64,000 nt of DNA from JANNRR01 sp043736155 (GTDB taxonomy: Bacteria; Pseudomonadota; Alphaproteobacteria; Rhodobacterales; Rhodobacteraceae). Within the stretch, counting starts at the first letter, position 1, and each line of letters opens with the position of its first letter. A program made the position numbers and the translations under genes. Shown piece by piece: positions 9,881-22,456 of this stretch. The notes under the pieces were generated by a model. It worked only from the letters and a program-made list of their open reading frames with translations, ran no database searches and was not told the DNA's origin. The stretch is taken from positions 11,498 to 75,497 of the forward strand of contig JAYTDA010000172.1 of the NCBI GenBank assembly GCA_043736155.1. The letters are read 5' to 3'.

Positions 9881-9950
9881 GGGTCCGGGGGTGTGAAACC
9901 CCCGGCTTCTTTTCAGACCCGCGCGGGTCCGGGGGTGTGAAACCCCCGGC
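9881..9950. repeat. Two copies of a 26-bp hairpin repeat downstream of aspS
   Basis: Two identical copies (9881-9906 and 9925-9950) of a sequence beginning GGGTCCGGGGGTGTG and folding on itself (CCGGGGGT/ACCCCCGG). They lie just past the aspS stop codon and before the DUF1800 start, so they may act as a terminator for the minus-strand aspS transcript. Hairpins of this kind are common between genes in Rhodobacterales. Confidence 0.75.
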
Positions 9951-9956
9951 AACCGG

Positions 9957-11921
9957 TCATTCCTTCGGGTTGACCCGCAGACTCAACTCGCGCAGCTGCA
10001 CGTTGGTCGGCTCCGACGGTGCCCCCATCAGCAGATCGCAGGCCTGCTGGTTCATCGGGAACATGATAACCTCGCGGATGTTGGCCTCATCGGCCAGCAG
10101 CATCACGATGCGGTCGATCCCGGCAGCACAACCGCCATGCGGCGGTGCGCCATAGCGGAACGCCTTGACCATGCCGCCAAACCGCTTGTCCACCTCGGCG
10201 GCCGGATAGCCCGCCAGTTCAAACGCCTTGTACATGATCTCCGGCTTGTGGTTGCGGATGCCGCCGGAAATCAGCTCATAGCCGTTGCAGGCGAGGTCGT
10301 ATTGGTAGGCATAGACCTGCAAAGGATCGCCCTGCAGCGCCTCCAGCCCGCCTTGCGGCATCGAGAACGGGTTGTGGGAAAAGTCGATCTTCCCCTCGGC
10401 GGTCTTCTCGTACATCGGGAAATCGACGATCCAGGCGAACGCGAAGCGGTCGGTCTCGGTCAATCCCAGTTCGCGGCCAATCTCGTTGCGCGCCTTGCCC
10501 GCGATGGCCTCGAATGCCTCCGGCTTGCCGCCAAGGAAAAACGCGGCGTCGCCAAGGCCAAGGCCGAGTTGCAGGCGGATGGCTTCGGTGCGTTCGGGGC
10601 CGATGTTCTTGGCGAGGGGTCCTGCGGCTTCCATTCCTGAAGAAAAGAATTCGTGGATCAGCTTATCGGCTTTAAGGATGGCTTCACTGTCGCCATTTGC
10701 GAGGTGTCCAAGAATTTCCTCGACAACGTCCTTATTGTCCTGAGACAGCCCACCGCTCAGTTCTCGAACTTTAGAGTCGTCCGCGACGGAGCCAAGATAC
10801 CAGTCACGAAGTGCGGGATATAGCCGTGTATCCACATCTCCACGCCAGAAAATATACCCCATCCCCGGCAGCCCCTCTTTCTGGGCAAAGGCGTTCATCC
10901 GGTCGCAGAACTTGCGGCTACCACCCGTCGGTGCCGGAATTGCCCGCACCTCATTCCCCGCCACCTCCAGCAACTTCGCGAAAATCGCAAACCCCGATCC
11001 GGCGAAATGCGCCGACACATCCTGCATCCGGATCGGGTTGCGCAAGTCGGGTTTGTCCGATCCGTACCATTTGAAACTGTCGCGATAGGTAATCAGCGGC
11101 CAGTCCTGATCCACCTTGCGCCCGCCGCCAAACTCGGTGAAAATCCCCGACAGCACCGGTTGCACAGCAGCAAACACATCGGCCTGTTCAACGAAACTCA
11201 TCTCGATATCCAGCTGATAGAAATCGGTCGGTGAGCGGTCCGCCCTCGGGTCTTCATCGCGAAAACACGGCGCAATCTGGAAATAGCGGTCGAACCCCGC
11301 CACCATGATCAGCTGTTTGAACTGCTGCGGTGCCTGTGGCAGGGCATAGAATTTCCCCGGATGCAGCCGCGACGGCACCAGAAAGTCCCGCGCCCCTTCG
11401 GGGCTGCTCGCCGTGATGATCGGGGTCTGGAACTCGGTAAACCCCTGATCCCACATCCGCCGCCGCATCGACTGCACGACCTTCGAGCGCAACATCATGT
11501 TGCCATGCAGCTTTTCGCGGCGCAGGTCGAGAAACCGGTAGGTCAGCCGGGTTTCCTCGGGGTAATCCACTTCGCCAAACACCGGCATCGGCAGCTCGTC
11601 GGCGGCCCCCAGCACCGTCAGGCCCTTGACATAAACTTCGATCCCGCCGGTCGCGATCTTCGGGTTGACCAGTGACGCATCGCGCGCCTTGACCACACCA
11701 TCGATCCGCACCACCCATTCGGCCCGCACCCGGCCCACCTCGGCAAAGGCGGCACTGTCGCTGTCGGCGATCACCTGCGTGATGCCATAATGGTCGCGCA
11801 GGTCGATGAACAGCACACCGCCATGGTCGCGGACCCGGTGCACCCAGCCCGACAGGCGCACCGCTTGGCCGACATGGGCAATGGAAAGATCGGCGCAGGT
11901 ATGGCTGCGATAGGCGTGCAT
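9957..11921 (-). CDS. aspS: Aspartyl-tRNA synthetase with an insertion
   Basis: A 654-residue class II synthetase charging tRNA-Asp. Visible are the N-terminal OB-fold anticodon domain (LSGWVHRVRDHGGVLFIDLRD), motif 2 (APCFRDEDPRADR), the GAD domain (SRKFCDRMNAFAQKEG and on) and motif 3 (GGCAAGIDRIVMLLA). The start at 11921 has GAAGGGGG before it and begins with the family's MHAYRSHT; the frame upstream is not coding. It is longer than usual because about 60 extra residues sit in the GAD domain between YIFWR and MEAAGPLAKNIG (bases 10636-10841). The reading frame is kept, so the enzyme is probably functional. Confidence 0.96.
   Translation of the reverse strand: MHAYRSHTCADLSIAHVGQAVRLSGWVHRVRDHGGVLFIDLRDHYGITQVIADSDSAAFAEVGRVRAEWVVRIDGVVKARDASLVNPKIATGGIEVYVKGLTVLGAADELPMPVFGEVDYPEETRLTYRFLDLRREKLHGNMMLRSKVVQSMRRRMWDQGFTEFQTPIITASSPEGARDFLVPSRLHPGKFYALPQAPQQFKQLIMVAGFDRYFQIAPCFRDEDPRADRSPTDFYQLDIEMSFVEQADVFAAVQPVLSGIFTEFGGGRKVDQDWPLITYRDSFKWYGSDKPDLRNPIRMQDVSAHFAGSGFAIFAKLLEVAGNEVRAIPAPTGGSRKFCDRMNAFAQKEGLPGMGYIFWRGDVDTRLYPALRDWYLGSVADDSKVRELSGGLSQDNKDVVEEILGHLANGDSEAILKADKLIHEFFSSGMEAAGPLAKNIGPERTEAIRLQLGLGLGDAAFFLGGKPEAFEAIAGKARNEIGRELGLTETDRFAFAWIVDFPMYEKTAEGKIDFSHNPFSMPQGGLEALQGDPLQVYAYQYDLACNGYELISGGIRNHKPEIMYKAFELAGYPAAEVDKRFGGMVKAFRYGAPPHGGCAAGIDRIVMLLADEANIREVIMFPMNQQACDLLMGAPSEPTNVQLRELSLRVNPKE
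10636..10841 (-). other. In-frame insertion in the aspS GAD domain
   Basis: About 205 bases that encode roughly 60 residues more than the short linker normally joining YIFWR to MEAAGPLAKN in alphaproteobacterial AspRS. By eye the segment is close to 50% GC and uses A/T-ending codons, unlike the flanks. It codes for acidic helical sequence (RELSGGLSQDNKDVVEEI, then ADKLIHEFFSSG). It is not palindromic, unlike the insertion in carB. Confidence 0.6.
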
Positions 11922-12157
11922 GATGCCCCCTTCACGAGGTGTCGCTGGCTGGAATTGGTCCGCAGCCGATACATACGTTGCTCTGCGGGAAGTCAAGTAA
12001 CCTCTGCCATCCGCCGCACGGTGTTGTGCCAAAAGACATTGGAACTGCAAGGAACAATCCTATACATTAACCTGTGTCAGCAATCGGCAAAGGCCAAAGG
12101 GGTACGCCTGCCAGAAGTTGACCGGGACCTGAAGCTGACCAAAATCGGAGACACGGG

Positions 12158-13390
12158 ATGTGGGACCGGATCCTGGATCATATGCTGGGAAAGCTGATCA
12201 AAACCGGCACGCTGGTCCTGCGGCTGCCGGGTGGCGCCACCCTGCGCCACGGCGATGGCACCAGCCCCGAAGTCACCGCAACGCTGACCGACCCCGCCCT
12301 TGCCGGAAAACTGGTGCGCAACCCCGAACTGGCGCTGGGCGAGGCCTATATGAACGGCACTCTGCTGATCGAGGGCGATGACCTGCACGGGCTGTTGACC
12401 CTCGTGATCCAGAATGCCACCGAAAACGGCCACGTCTGGTGGCACCGCGGGATCGCCCGGGTGCGGGAGGCGCTGAAATTCCTGTCACAGTTCAATCCAA
12501 CGCCCCGGGCCCGGCGCAATGTCGCGCATCATTATGACCTGTCGGGGGAGTTGTATGACCTGTTTCTCGATGCCGACCGGCAATATTCCTGTGCCTATTT
12601 CAAACAGCCGACCGATACGCTGGAACAGGCCCAGGCGCAGAAAAAGGCGCATATCGCCGCCAAACTGCGGATCGAACCGGGGATGCGGGTCTTGGATATC
12701 GGCTGTGGCTGGGGTGGGCTGGGGCTGACCCTGGCGCGCGATTATGGTGCCCAGGTGCTGGGGGTGACGCTCAGCGCCGAACAGCACAAGATCGCCCAGC
12801 ACCGCGCCGAAGCGGCGGGACTAAGCAGCCAGGTCGCATTCCGCCTGACCGATTACCGCCATGTCACCGGCCAGTTCGACCGGGTGGTGTCGGTCGGCAT
12901 GTTCGAACATGTCGGTGTCCCGCATTACCGCGAATATTTCCGCAACGTCGCCTCCCGCCTGGCCCCGGACGGCGTGGCGCTGATCCATACCATCGGGCGC
13001 GCGTCGCCGCCCGGCTATACCAGCCCCTGGGTCACCAAATACATCTTTCCCGGCGGCTACGTTCCGTCATTGTCGGAACTGATGCCTGCGGTTGAGCATG
13101 AAGGGTTATGGCCCACCGATATCGAGGTCTGGCGCATGCATTACGCCGAAACCCTGCGCCACTGGCATGACCGGTTCATCGCCAACATCGACCGGGCACG
13201 GACGATCTATGACGAACGCTTCTGCCGGATGTGGCGCTATTATCTGGTGGCGGCGGAACTGACCTTTCGCGTTGGCCGGCAATGCGTGTTTCAGGTGCAA
13301 CTGGCACATGACCAACGGGCAGTGCCGCTGACACGGGATTACATTGCCGCGTCACCCCCACCGGCAAAGCTGGTCAAGGCGGCGGAATAG
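12158..13390 (+). CDS. cfa: Cyclopropane-fatty-acyl-phospholipid synthase family
   Basis: A 410-residue SAM-dependent methyltransferase that adds a methylene bridge across unsaturated phospholipid acyl chains. The SAM-binding loop LDIGCGWGG lies at residues 179-187. The family's YSCAYF and FEHVGVPHYREYF segments are also present, and the N-terminal lipid-binding domain is complete. The start ATG follows CGGAGACACGGG. It is divergent from aspS and convergent with the GST gene, whose stop lies one base beyond its own. Confidence 0.92.
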   Translation: MWDRILDHMLGKLIKTGTLVLRLPGGATLRHGDGTSPEVTATLTDPALAGKLVRNPELALGEAYMNGTLLIEGDDLHGLLTLVIQNATENGHVWWHRGIARVREALKFLSQFNPTPRARRNVAHHYDLSGELYDLFLDADRQYSCAYFKQPTDTLEQAQAQKKAHIAAKLRIEPGMRVLDIGCGWGGLGLTLARDYGAQVLGVTLSAEQHKIAQHRAEAAGLSSQVAFRLTDYRHVTGQFDRVVSVGMFEHVGVPHYREYFRNVASRLAPDGVALIHTIGRASPPGYTSPWVTKYIFPGGYVPSLSELMPAVEHEGLWPTDIEVWRMHYAETLRHWHDRFIANIDRARTIYDERFCRMWRYYLVAAELTFRVGRQCVFQVQLAHDQRAVPLTRDYIAASPPPAKLVKAAE

Positions 13391-13391
13391 A

Positions 13392-14015
13392 TCAGGGGTT
13401 GCGGGCCACCACCGGGGCCAGCGCGGGCCGAGCGGCGACCGCTGCACAGAGCCGGATGACTTTGGGGCATTGCGCCGCCAATGAAGCTTGATCGACCCAC
13501 CCCGCCAGCATCCAGATCATCAGATCCAGCATCTGCACCTTGTCGCCAAAGTGATAGGGTCCCGACCCAAGTGCCGCTTCATAGATCGCAAAATGTTGCA
13601 AAACATAAATTTGCGCGGCTGCTTTCACAGAACCCGCAGCAGCGGCATCGGTGACAAAACGATCGGAATAGAACAGCCGCAGGATGCCTTCGTACAGATT
13701 GGCATGGGCAAAGGTCAGCCAGCGGTCATGCTGGGCGCGCGCCGGTGATCCGGGTACCGGGGCCAGCCCCGCCGCCGGAAAGGCATCGGCCAGATGCTGC
13801 AGCATCGCTGCGGTTTCCGTCATCACCGATCCATCCGGCAGCATCAGCGCCGGCACCTGCCCCCGCGGGTTCAGCGCCAGAAATCCGGGATCAGGGGCGC
13901 CGTCAGCCGTCTTTGGCACATTGACCAGATCGCAAGGCACCCCCAGTTCGGCAAAGGCGGCTTCAACCACCATGTTGCCAGCACCCGGCCGCCCGTAAAG
14001 CCTGTAACCCGTCAT
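13392..14015 (-). CDS. Glutathione S-transferase family protein
   Basis: A 207-residue protein with the thioredoxin-like N-terminal domain (YRLYGRPGAGNMVVEAAFAE; NPRGQVPALMLPDG with the cis-Pro; SDG-like VMTETAAML for glutathione binding) and an all-helical C-terminal domain. The start ATG overlaps the stop of the upstream pabC-like gene (ATGA), so the two are translationally coupled. The substrate is unknown; the operon context does not clarify it. Confidence 0.9.
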   Translation of the reverse strand: MTGYRLYGRPGAGNMVVEAAFAELGVPCDLVNVPKTADGAPDPGFLALNPRGQVPALMLPDGSVMTETAAMLQHLADAFPAAGLAPVPGSPARAQHDRWLTFAHANLYEGILRLFYSDRFVTDAAAAGSVKAAAQIYVLQHFAIYEAALGSGPYHFGDKVQMLDLMIWMLAGWVDQASLAAQCPKVIRLCAAVAARPALAPVVARNP

Positions 14016-14662
14016 ATCCCCGCCCCCTCTGTCAGCACCGCCGGGATCAGCCCGCGCAGCGCATTGCCAACCCATAAATTCACTTCACCCAGCGCCGCCT
14101 CTGGCAGCACCGCTTCCCGGCACTGCCCGCTGTCCAGCAATTCCGCCCGCAGAATACCCGGCAACAGGCCACAGCTCAGCGGTGGCGTACAGAGCCCCTG
14201 CCCTGCATCAAAGAACAGAGTGGTGATGGTGCCTTCGCACACCTCGCCACGCTGGTTCAAAAACAGCATTTCGTCGGTGCCAGCCGGCAGGGCACCGCGC
14301 ACCCGGTCATAAACCGCGCGTTCGGTGGTCTTGACGCCCAGCCAGGGATTTGAAGCGTTCAGCCGCTCCATCGCAATCCCGACATGCCAGACAGCCGCCG
14401 CCTGCGCCATGGCCGCATCGGTCACGACAACGCGGCCATCCAGCGCCACCGTCACCCTGATCCGCAACGGCCCGGTATCGGGCAGCGCATCCAGCTGCAC
14501 CAGCACCTGCATCGGGTCAAACGCGATGCCGAACCGGGCACAGGTCACAGCCATCCGCGCCATGTGCCGGTGAAGCCGGGGAAAGCGGCGGCCATCCCAG
14601 CCAAAGGTTTCAATCACCCGAAAGCTGGCCGGATCGGGCGGGATCAGGTCAGGCAATGCCAT
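14012..14662 (-). CDS. pabC: Class IV aminotransferase, probable aminodeoxychorismate lyase
   Basis: A 216-residue PLP enzyme of fold type IV. The likely Schiff-base lysine is in VKTTERAVYDR, and the family's NQRGEVCEGTITTLFF and SCGLLPGILRAELL segments are present. It is short for a branched-chain aminotransferase, and its position just downstream of pabB supports 4-amino-4-deoxychorismate lyase, which makes p-aminobenzoate for folate. It overlaps the GST gene by ATGA. Confidence 0.82.
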   Translation of the reverse strand: MALPDLIPPDPASFRVIETFGWDGRRFPRLHRHMARMAVTCARFGIAFDPMQVLVQLDALPDTGPLRIRVTVALDGRVVVTDAAMAQAAAVWHVGIAMERLNASNPWLGVKTTERAVYDRVRGALPAGTDEMLFLNQRGEVCEGTITTLFFDAGQGLCTPPLSCGLLPGILRAELLDSGQCREAVLPEAALGEVNLWVGNALRGLIPAVLTEGAGI

Positions 14663-14710
14663 GGCAACCGGCTTGATGGCCTGAACCCTTTGACTGCAGC
14701 ATCGCAGCCT

Positions 14711-14747
14711 TCTCCCTCCCCCCAGTGGCGAGGGTCGGGGTGGGGGA
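14711..14747. repeat. REP-like intergenic element between pabB and pabC
   Basis: A pyrimidine-rich half (CTCCCTCCCCCCAGTGG) followed by its purine-rich counterpart (CGAGGGTCGGGGTGGGGG) forms an imperfect hairpin. The same CTCTCCC/GAGAGGG style is seen in the larger element inserted in carB at 20223-20319. Confidence 0.55.
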
Positions 14748-14779
14748 ACGGCGGCAATCCGGGTCGCGTTTCGTTTCCC

Positions 14780-15922
14780 CTATCCCAACTTTGCAAACCG
14801 GGCTTTCCACAGCGCCTCCTCATATTCCGCCTCTGCGGTGCTGTCATACACCAGACCACCACCGACATTCATCACCACGTTCCAGCCCGGGTCGGGTCCA
14901 CCGTCAAACAGGCTCAGCGTCCGGATTGCCACGTTGAACTGCGCCGCCCCATCCGGGGCAATCCAGCCGATGGCGCCGCAATAGGGCCCGCGCGGTTCCG
15001 GCTCCAGGTCCCGGATCACCTCCATTGCCCGGATTTTCGGCGCTCCGGTGATCGAGCCACAGGGGAACAGCGCGCGAAACAGCGCCTCGACATTCAAGGG
15101 GGCGCTCAATTGCCCGACAATGCGGGAAATCATCTGATGCACGGTGGCATAGGTTTCCACCCGGAACAATTCCGGCACCCTGACAGATCCCACTGCACAC
15201 AACCGGCTGATGTCATTGCGCAAAAGATCGACAATCATCAGGTTTTCCGCCCGGTCCTTGGCGCTGGCAGCCAATGCGGCCTTCAACCCGGCATCGCGCA
15301 CCGGGTCCGGGTCGCGCCGCGCCGTGCCTTTCATCGGCCAGGTTTCGATCCGGCCGGATGCTGACAGGCGAAAGAACAACTCGGGTGACCGCGACAGGAT
15401 CACCGGCCCCTGCCCCAGATCGGCAAAGGCACCGTGGCGCACCGGCTGCACCGCCCGCAGCGCGCCATAAAGCCCCAGCGCAGTGCCGCTGGCCCGTGCC
15501 CGGATCGGCACCGTCAGATTGACCTGATAGCAATCACCGGCGCGGATCAGCTCGGCGACCTGATCAAACGCCTGGCCATAGCGCTCCGCCGTCCAGTCCG
15601 GCTGCAAGGTGCTCAGCCCGGCACCTGCCGCCTCGGCATCGGCCTGCGCCAGCAGCGGGGTGCCATCGACCGGGGCTTCATGCACCTCGAACGCCAGCAG
15701 CGGCACCCGGCGGTTGCCCGGCATCAACGCCGCCAGCTTCGGTTCCAGCGCATAGCCCAGTTCATAGCTGGCATAGCCCGCCAACCAGTGCCCGCTGGCC
15801 CGTGCCGCCGCCATCGCGGCAAAAGCCGGTGCGATCTCCTCCGGTTCCCAGGCGGTGACAAGCGCCTGCCTGCCGGTAAACAGCACCGGTTGCCGCGCCG
15901 GGCCCTGGTCAAACAAGATCAA
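14780..15922 (-). CDS. pabB: Aminodeoxychorismate synthase component I
   Basis: A 380-residue chorismate-utilising enzyme. The conserved C-terminal half is clear: RSPELFFRL, then WPMKGTARRD (the KGTxxR loop), ENLMIVDLLRNDISR, VHQMISRIVGQL, and LFPCGSITGAPKIRAMEVI, then YCGAIGWIAPDG. The N-terminal half is short, as in stand-alone PabB of alphaproteobacteria. Together with the downstream class IV aminotransferase it would make p-aminobenzoate. The glutamine amidotransferase partner is not in the window. Confidence 0.93.
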   Translation of the reverse strand: MILFDQGPARQPVLFTGRQALVTAWEPEEIAPAFAAMAAARASGHWLAGYASYELGYALEPKLAALMPGNRRVPLLAFEVHEAPVDGTPLLAQADAEAAGAGLSTLQPDWTAERYGQAFDQVAELIRAGDCYQVNLTVPIRARASGTALGLYGALRAVQPVRHGAFADLGQGPVILSRSPELFFRLSASGRIETWPMKGTARRDPDPVRDAGLKAALAASAKDRAENLMIVDLLRNDISRLCAVGSVRVPELFRVETYATVHQMISRIVGQLSAPLNVEALFRALFPCGSITGAPKIRAMEVIRDLEPEPRGPYCGAIGWIAPDGAAQFNVAIRTLSLFDGGPDPGWNVVMNVGGGLVYDSTAEAEYEEALWKARFAKLG

Positions 15923-16167
15923 CGGCTACCCCCATTCCTGCCCCTGTCCTAGGCCGAACCCTCGTTCTGTGCCAGCCGGTTTCAGCCCGTTTCGCCGCCA
16001 ATTGCGACCTGGATGCCCCGCAAGCGGGCCGTGGCCACCCTCCCAAGATGCCCAACTTTCGGCTGTAAATTTCTATTCATTGCTTGCCAGCCTGAAAATC
16101 TGTGGTTTCATGGTTGCAGAGCCAACACTCATAAGGCTCAGTTCAACAAATAGAGGAAGGGACCATC

Positions 16168-17724
16168 ATGGCGGACAAATATACCGACATGGAGCATAAG
16201 GAGGATGTAAAAGTCCTTCATGGCATGGGCTACGCCCAGGAACTATCGCGCTCGATGTCGAAATTCTCCAACTTCGCGATCAGCTTTTCGATCATCTGCA
16301 TCCTGTCCGGCGGGATCAACTCGTTTGCCCAGGCAATCTCGTCGGTTGGCGGCGCCGGGGCGGGTATCGGCTGGATCGTCGGCTGCATCCTCTCTGGCAT
16401 GTTTGCGCTGGCGATGGCGCAGATCGCTTCGGCTTTCCCGACAGCGGGGGGGCTTTATCACTGGGCGTCGATCCTTGGCGGCCGGTTCTGGGGCTGGCTG
16501 ACGGCGTGGCTGAACCTGCTGGGCCTGATCACCGTGCTGGGGGCGATCAACATCGGCACCGCCTATTTCTTTGCCGGAACATTCGGGTCGATGTTCGGCT
16601 TTACCGGCACCGATATGCAGGTGGTGCTGTTTGTCGCGGTGATCACCGCGGTTCAAGCGCTGTTCAACCACATGGGGATCAAGGTCACAACGATGCTGAC
16701 CGACATCTCCGGTTACATCATCTTTGCCACCACAGCGGTGCTGGTGGTTGCGTGCCTTTACTATGCCCCGGCGATCGACATTTCGCGGCTGTGGACCTTT
16801 ACCAACTTCTCGGGTGAAGCCGGCGGCAACGTGTTCCCGCAGTCGGACAATGTCGGTTACCTGTTCCTGCTGTGTCTGCTGTTGCCGGTCTATACCATCA
16901 CCGGCTACGACGCTTCGGCCCATACCTCCGAAGAAACCAGGAGTGCCGCGACATCGGTGCCACGCGGCATCGTGACAGCAGTGATCTGGTCGTCACTGGC
17001 CGGCTGGGTCATGGTCATCGCCATCACGCTGGCGATCCCGGATCTGGCAGTGGCAGCTGGGCAAGGCTGGGGTATGTTCTTTGCCACCATGGATGCGATC
17101 CTGCCTGCGGGTCTGAAAACCATCCTGTATCTCGGCATCCTGATTGCGCAACTGCTGTGCGGTCTGGCAACCGTCACTTCCGCCAGCCGGATGCTGTTCG
17201 CCTTTTCCCGCGATGACGGCATGCCGGTCGGCTCCAAGGCGTTGGCGTCGGTATCACCAAAGTACCGCACCCCGGTGAATGCGATCTGGACGGCGACGGT
17301 GCTGTGCATCCTGTATGTGGTGCTGGCAATGACCATCAAGGTGGCGGGCACCTCGATTTATGTGATCGTGGTGAACTCCACCCTGGTGTTCCTGTTCCTG
17401 TCGTTCACGGTGCCGCTGGTGGCGGGCATGTTTGCCTATGGCACCGCCAAATGGCCGAACCCCGGCCCCTGGGCAATGGCGACCGGCACTTACAAACTGG
17501 TCACGGTGCTGTCGGTTGTTGGCATGGCGGTGATCCTGTTCATCGCGGTGGCACCGCCGAACGGGCGGGTGCTCTGGGTGGTGCTGGGCTTTATCGCGCT
17601 GGCGCTGGTGATGTGGGTTCTGGTGGAAAACCGCCGGTTCCAGGGCCCCCCCACCGGTGACCGGATCGCGGCGCGCAAGGCAGCGATTGCTGCCGCCGAA
17701 AAAGCAGTGGGTGAGGCGGTCTGA
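16168..17724 (+). CDS. APC-superfamily amino acid permease
   Basis: A 518-residue inner-membrane transporter with about twelve hydrophobic helices. The N-terminal consensus of the APC family is visible (FSNFAISFSIICILSGGINSF, with helix 1 broken by Gly residues), followed by GGLYHWASILGG and YTITGYDASAHTSEET, a signature of GABA/choline-type eukaryote-like permeases. The ribosome site GAGGAAGGGACC precedes the ATG. A strong terminator follows at 17749-17776, so the gene is probably transcribed alone. The substrate is likely an amino acid or amine. Confidence 0.92.
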   Translation: MADKYTDMEHKEDVKVLHGMGYAQELSRSMSKFSNFAISFSIICILSGGINSFAQAISSVGGAGAGIGWIVGCILSGMFALAMAQIASAFPTAGGLYHWASILGGRFWGWLTAWLNLLGLITVLGAINIGTAYFFAGTFGSMFGFTGTDMQVVLFVAVITAVQALFNHMGIKVTTMLTDISGYIIFATTAVLVVACLYYAPAIDISRLWTFTNFSGEAGGNVFPQSDNVGYLFLLCLLLPVYTITGYDASAHTSEETRSAATSVPRGIVTAVIWSSLAGWVMVIAITLAIPDLAVAAGQGWGMFFATMDAILPAGLKTILYLGILIAQLLCGLATVTSASRMLFAFSRDDGMPVGSKALASVSPKYRTPVNAIWTATVLCILYVVLAMTIKVAGTSIYVIVVNSTLVFLFLSFTVPLVAGMFAYGTAKWPNPGPWAMATGTYKLVTVLSVVGMAVILFIAVAPPNGRVLWVVLGFIALALVMWVLVENRRFQGPPTGDRIAARKAAIAAAEKAVGEAV

Positions 17725-17748
17725 GCCTGCCGCACTGGCAAGACATCA

Positions 17749-17776
17749 GGCGGCAGGGTCCACCCTGCCGCCTTTT
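17749..17776 (+). terminator. Rho-independent terminator after the permease
   Basis: An 11-bp perfect stem (GGCGGCAGGGT with ACCCTGCCGCC), a 2-base loop and four T. Confidence 0.9.
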
Positions 17777-17835
17777 GCTTGACCGCCAGCGCAGGCTGGC
17801 AGACGGTGCACCGGACCCGACAGGAGACCGGCCCG

Positions 17836-18186
17836 ATGACCTACCTGCTGCTCAAAGCCGCCATTTCCGGCATTCTGATCGCGCTGGCATCCGAAGTGGC
17901 GCGGCGCAACGCCGGTATCGGGGCGCTGATCGCCTCGCTGCCCCTCGTCTCAATCCTCGGGATGATCTGGCTGTGGCGCGATACCCATGACCCCTTGCGC
18001 CTTGCCGACCATGCCGCTGCCACCCTGTGGTATGTGGCACCATCGCTGCCGATGTTTGTGCTGATCCCGCTGATGCTGCGGGCCGGTTTTGGCTTTTACC
18101 TGACACTGGCGGCAGGCTGTGCCCTGACCTTTGTGCTCTATCTGGCGGCGCTGTGGCTGGGACAACGGCTGGGCTGGGCGCTGTAG
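17836..18186 (+). CDS. DUF3147-like small membrane protein
   Basis: A 116-residue protein of four hydrophobic helices (AAISGILIALASEVA, ALIASLPLVSILGMIWLW, YVAPSLPMFVLIPLML, FYLTLAAGCALTFVLYLAALWLG), matching the DUF3147 pattern. The start at 17836 follows CAGGAGACC; an upstream in-frame start at 17779 would add 19 non-hydrophobic residues and overlap the terminator. It is convergent with the toxin gene and its stop lies just before that of vapC. Function is unknown. Confidence 0.8.
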   Translation: MTYLLLKAAISGILIALASEVARRNAGIGALIASLPLVSILGMIWLWRDTHDPLRLADHAAATLWYVAPSLPMFVLIPLMLRAGFGFYLTLAAGCALTFVLYLAALWLGQRLGWAL

Positions 18187-18585
18187 CTACCAGATGCGGC
18201 GCAGGCCGATCAGCGTATCAAACGCGGTATCCGCCGACACCAGCACCCAGCCATGAACCAGCGCTGTTGCCGCAATCAGCCGGTCAAACGGATCACGGTG
18301 CGGCCACGCCAAAGTACCGGCCAGGTGGGCGATTTCGGGGGTGATGTCGCACAGTCGGGCGAATTGCCACTCTGATGCTCCGATCAGCCCCGGAACCCGG
18401 GACTCCATTTCCGGCCATTTGCCAAGGCGGACCTTCTGGGCAATCTCGAACACCGAAACGACCGACACTCTGACAACCGCAGCCTGATCGATTGCTTGCG
18501 CCGCCTTCGGGGTGACGCGCTCCTTGGCATCCATCGACCAGGCCCAGCTATGGGTGTCCAACAGGACCTCAATGGCTATTCCCAA
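18187..18585 (-). CDS. VapC-type PIN-domain toxin
   Basis: A 132-residue PIN-domain ribonuclease. Acidic active-site residues are in LLDTHSWAW, VSVFEIAQK, and HRDPFDRLIAATA followed by LVSAD. It overlaps the antitoxin gene upstream by 10 bases, the usual arrangement of type II toxin-antitoxin loci. VapC toxins cut structured RNA such as initiator tRNA; the target here cannot be told. Confidence 0.9.
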   Translation of the reverse strand: MGIAIEVLLDTHSWAWSMDAKERVTPKAAQAIDQAAVVRVSVVSVFEIAQKVRLGKWPEMESRVPGLIGASEWQFARLCDITPEIAHLAGTLAWPHRDPFDRLIAATALVHGWVLVSADTAFDTLIGLRRIW

Positions 18586-18800
18586 AGTTTCAGCTCTTCT
18601 TCACTCATCGGCTCCAGGAAATCGGGCATCGGGATCCCTTGAAAGCCCGGCACCCCGAACCTGAACTTCTTTTTCGGCTCGATCGGCACCAGCTTGACCA
18701 CCGGCTTGTCGCCACGGGCGATAATGACCTCTTCCCCCCGTTCCGCTGCTTCGATCAGCTTGGACAGGTTGGTCTTGGCGGCATGAACGTTGACTTGCAT
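18576..18800 (-). CDS. Phd/YefM-type antitoxin
   Basis: A 74-residue protein starting with MQVNVHAAKTNLSKLIEAA and continuing EEVIIARGDKPVVKLVP, a textbook Phd/YefM fold that binds the operon promoter and neutralises the toxin through its C-terminal tail. The start at 18800 is favoured by GAGG eight bases upstream; an ATG at 18812 in frame has poorer spacing. It is translationally coupled to the PIN toxin. Confidence 0.9.
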   Translation of the reverse strand: MQVNVHAAKTNLSKLIEAAERGEEVIIARGDKPVVKLVPIEPKKKFRFGVPGFQGIPMPDFLEPMSEEELKLWE

Positions 18801-18940
18801 GATGCGCCTCATTCCTCTTGATTAGCTAACTTAGCCATCCACCACCGCTCCGTCAAGTCCAGCCGCGTCGATTCCGCCCTTGCGCCCCCGCCCGGCCTAG
18901 CTATAACCCCCGAAGTTTTGCGCGCGCTCAGGGGGCCCCG

Positions 18941-22372
<3,432 letters not shown>

Positions 22373-22382
22373 GGTGCGCCCG

Positions 22383-22407
22383 AAAAACGCTCCTGTGGAG
22401 CGTTTTT
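22383..22407 (+). terminator. Rho-independent terminator of carB
   Basis: An 11-bp stem AAAAACGCTCC/GGAGCGTTTTT with a 3-base loop lies 10 bases past the carB stop; its own T5 ends the hairpin. It can also work for the minus-strand island genes coming the other way. Confidence 0.85.
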
Positions 22408-22456
22408 AGCGCCGAACGCCCGCGCACGCTTGCGCGGGCCGGGTGGCTGGGGTGCT

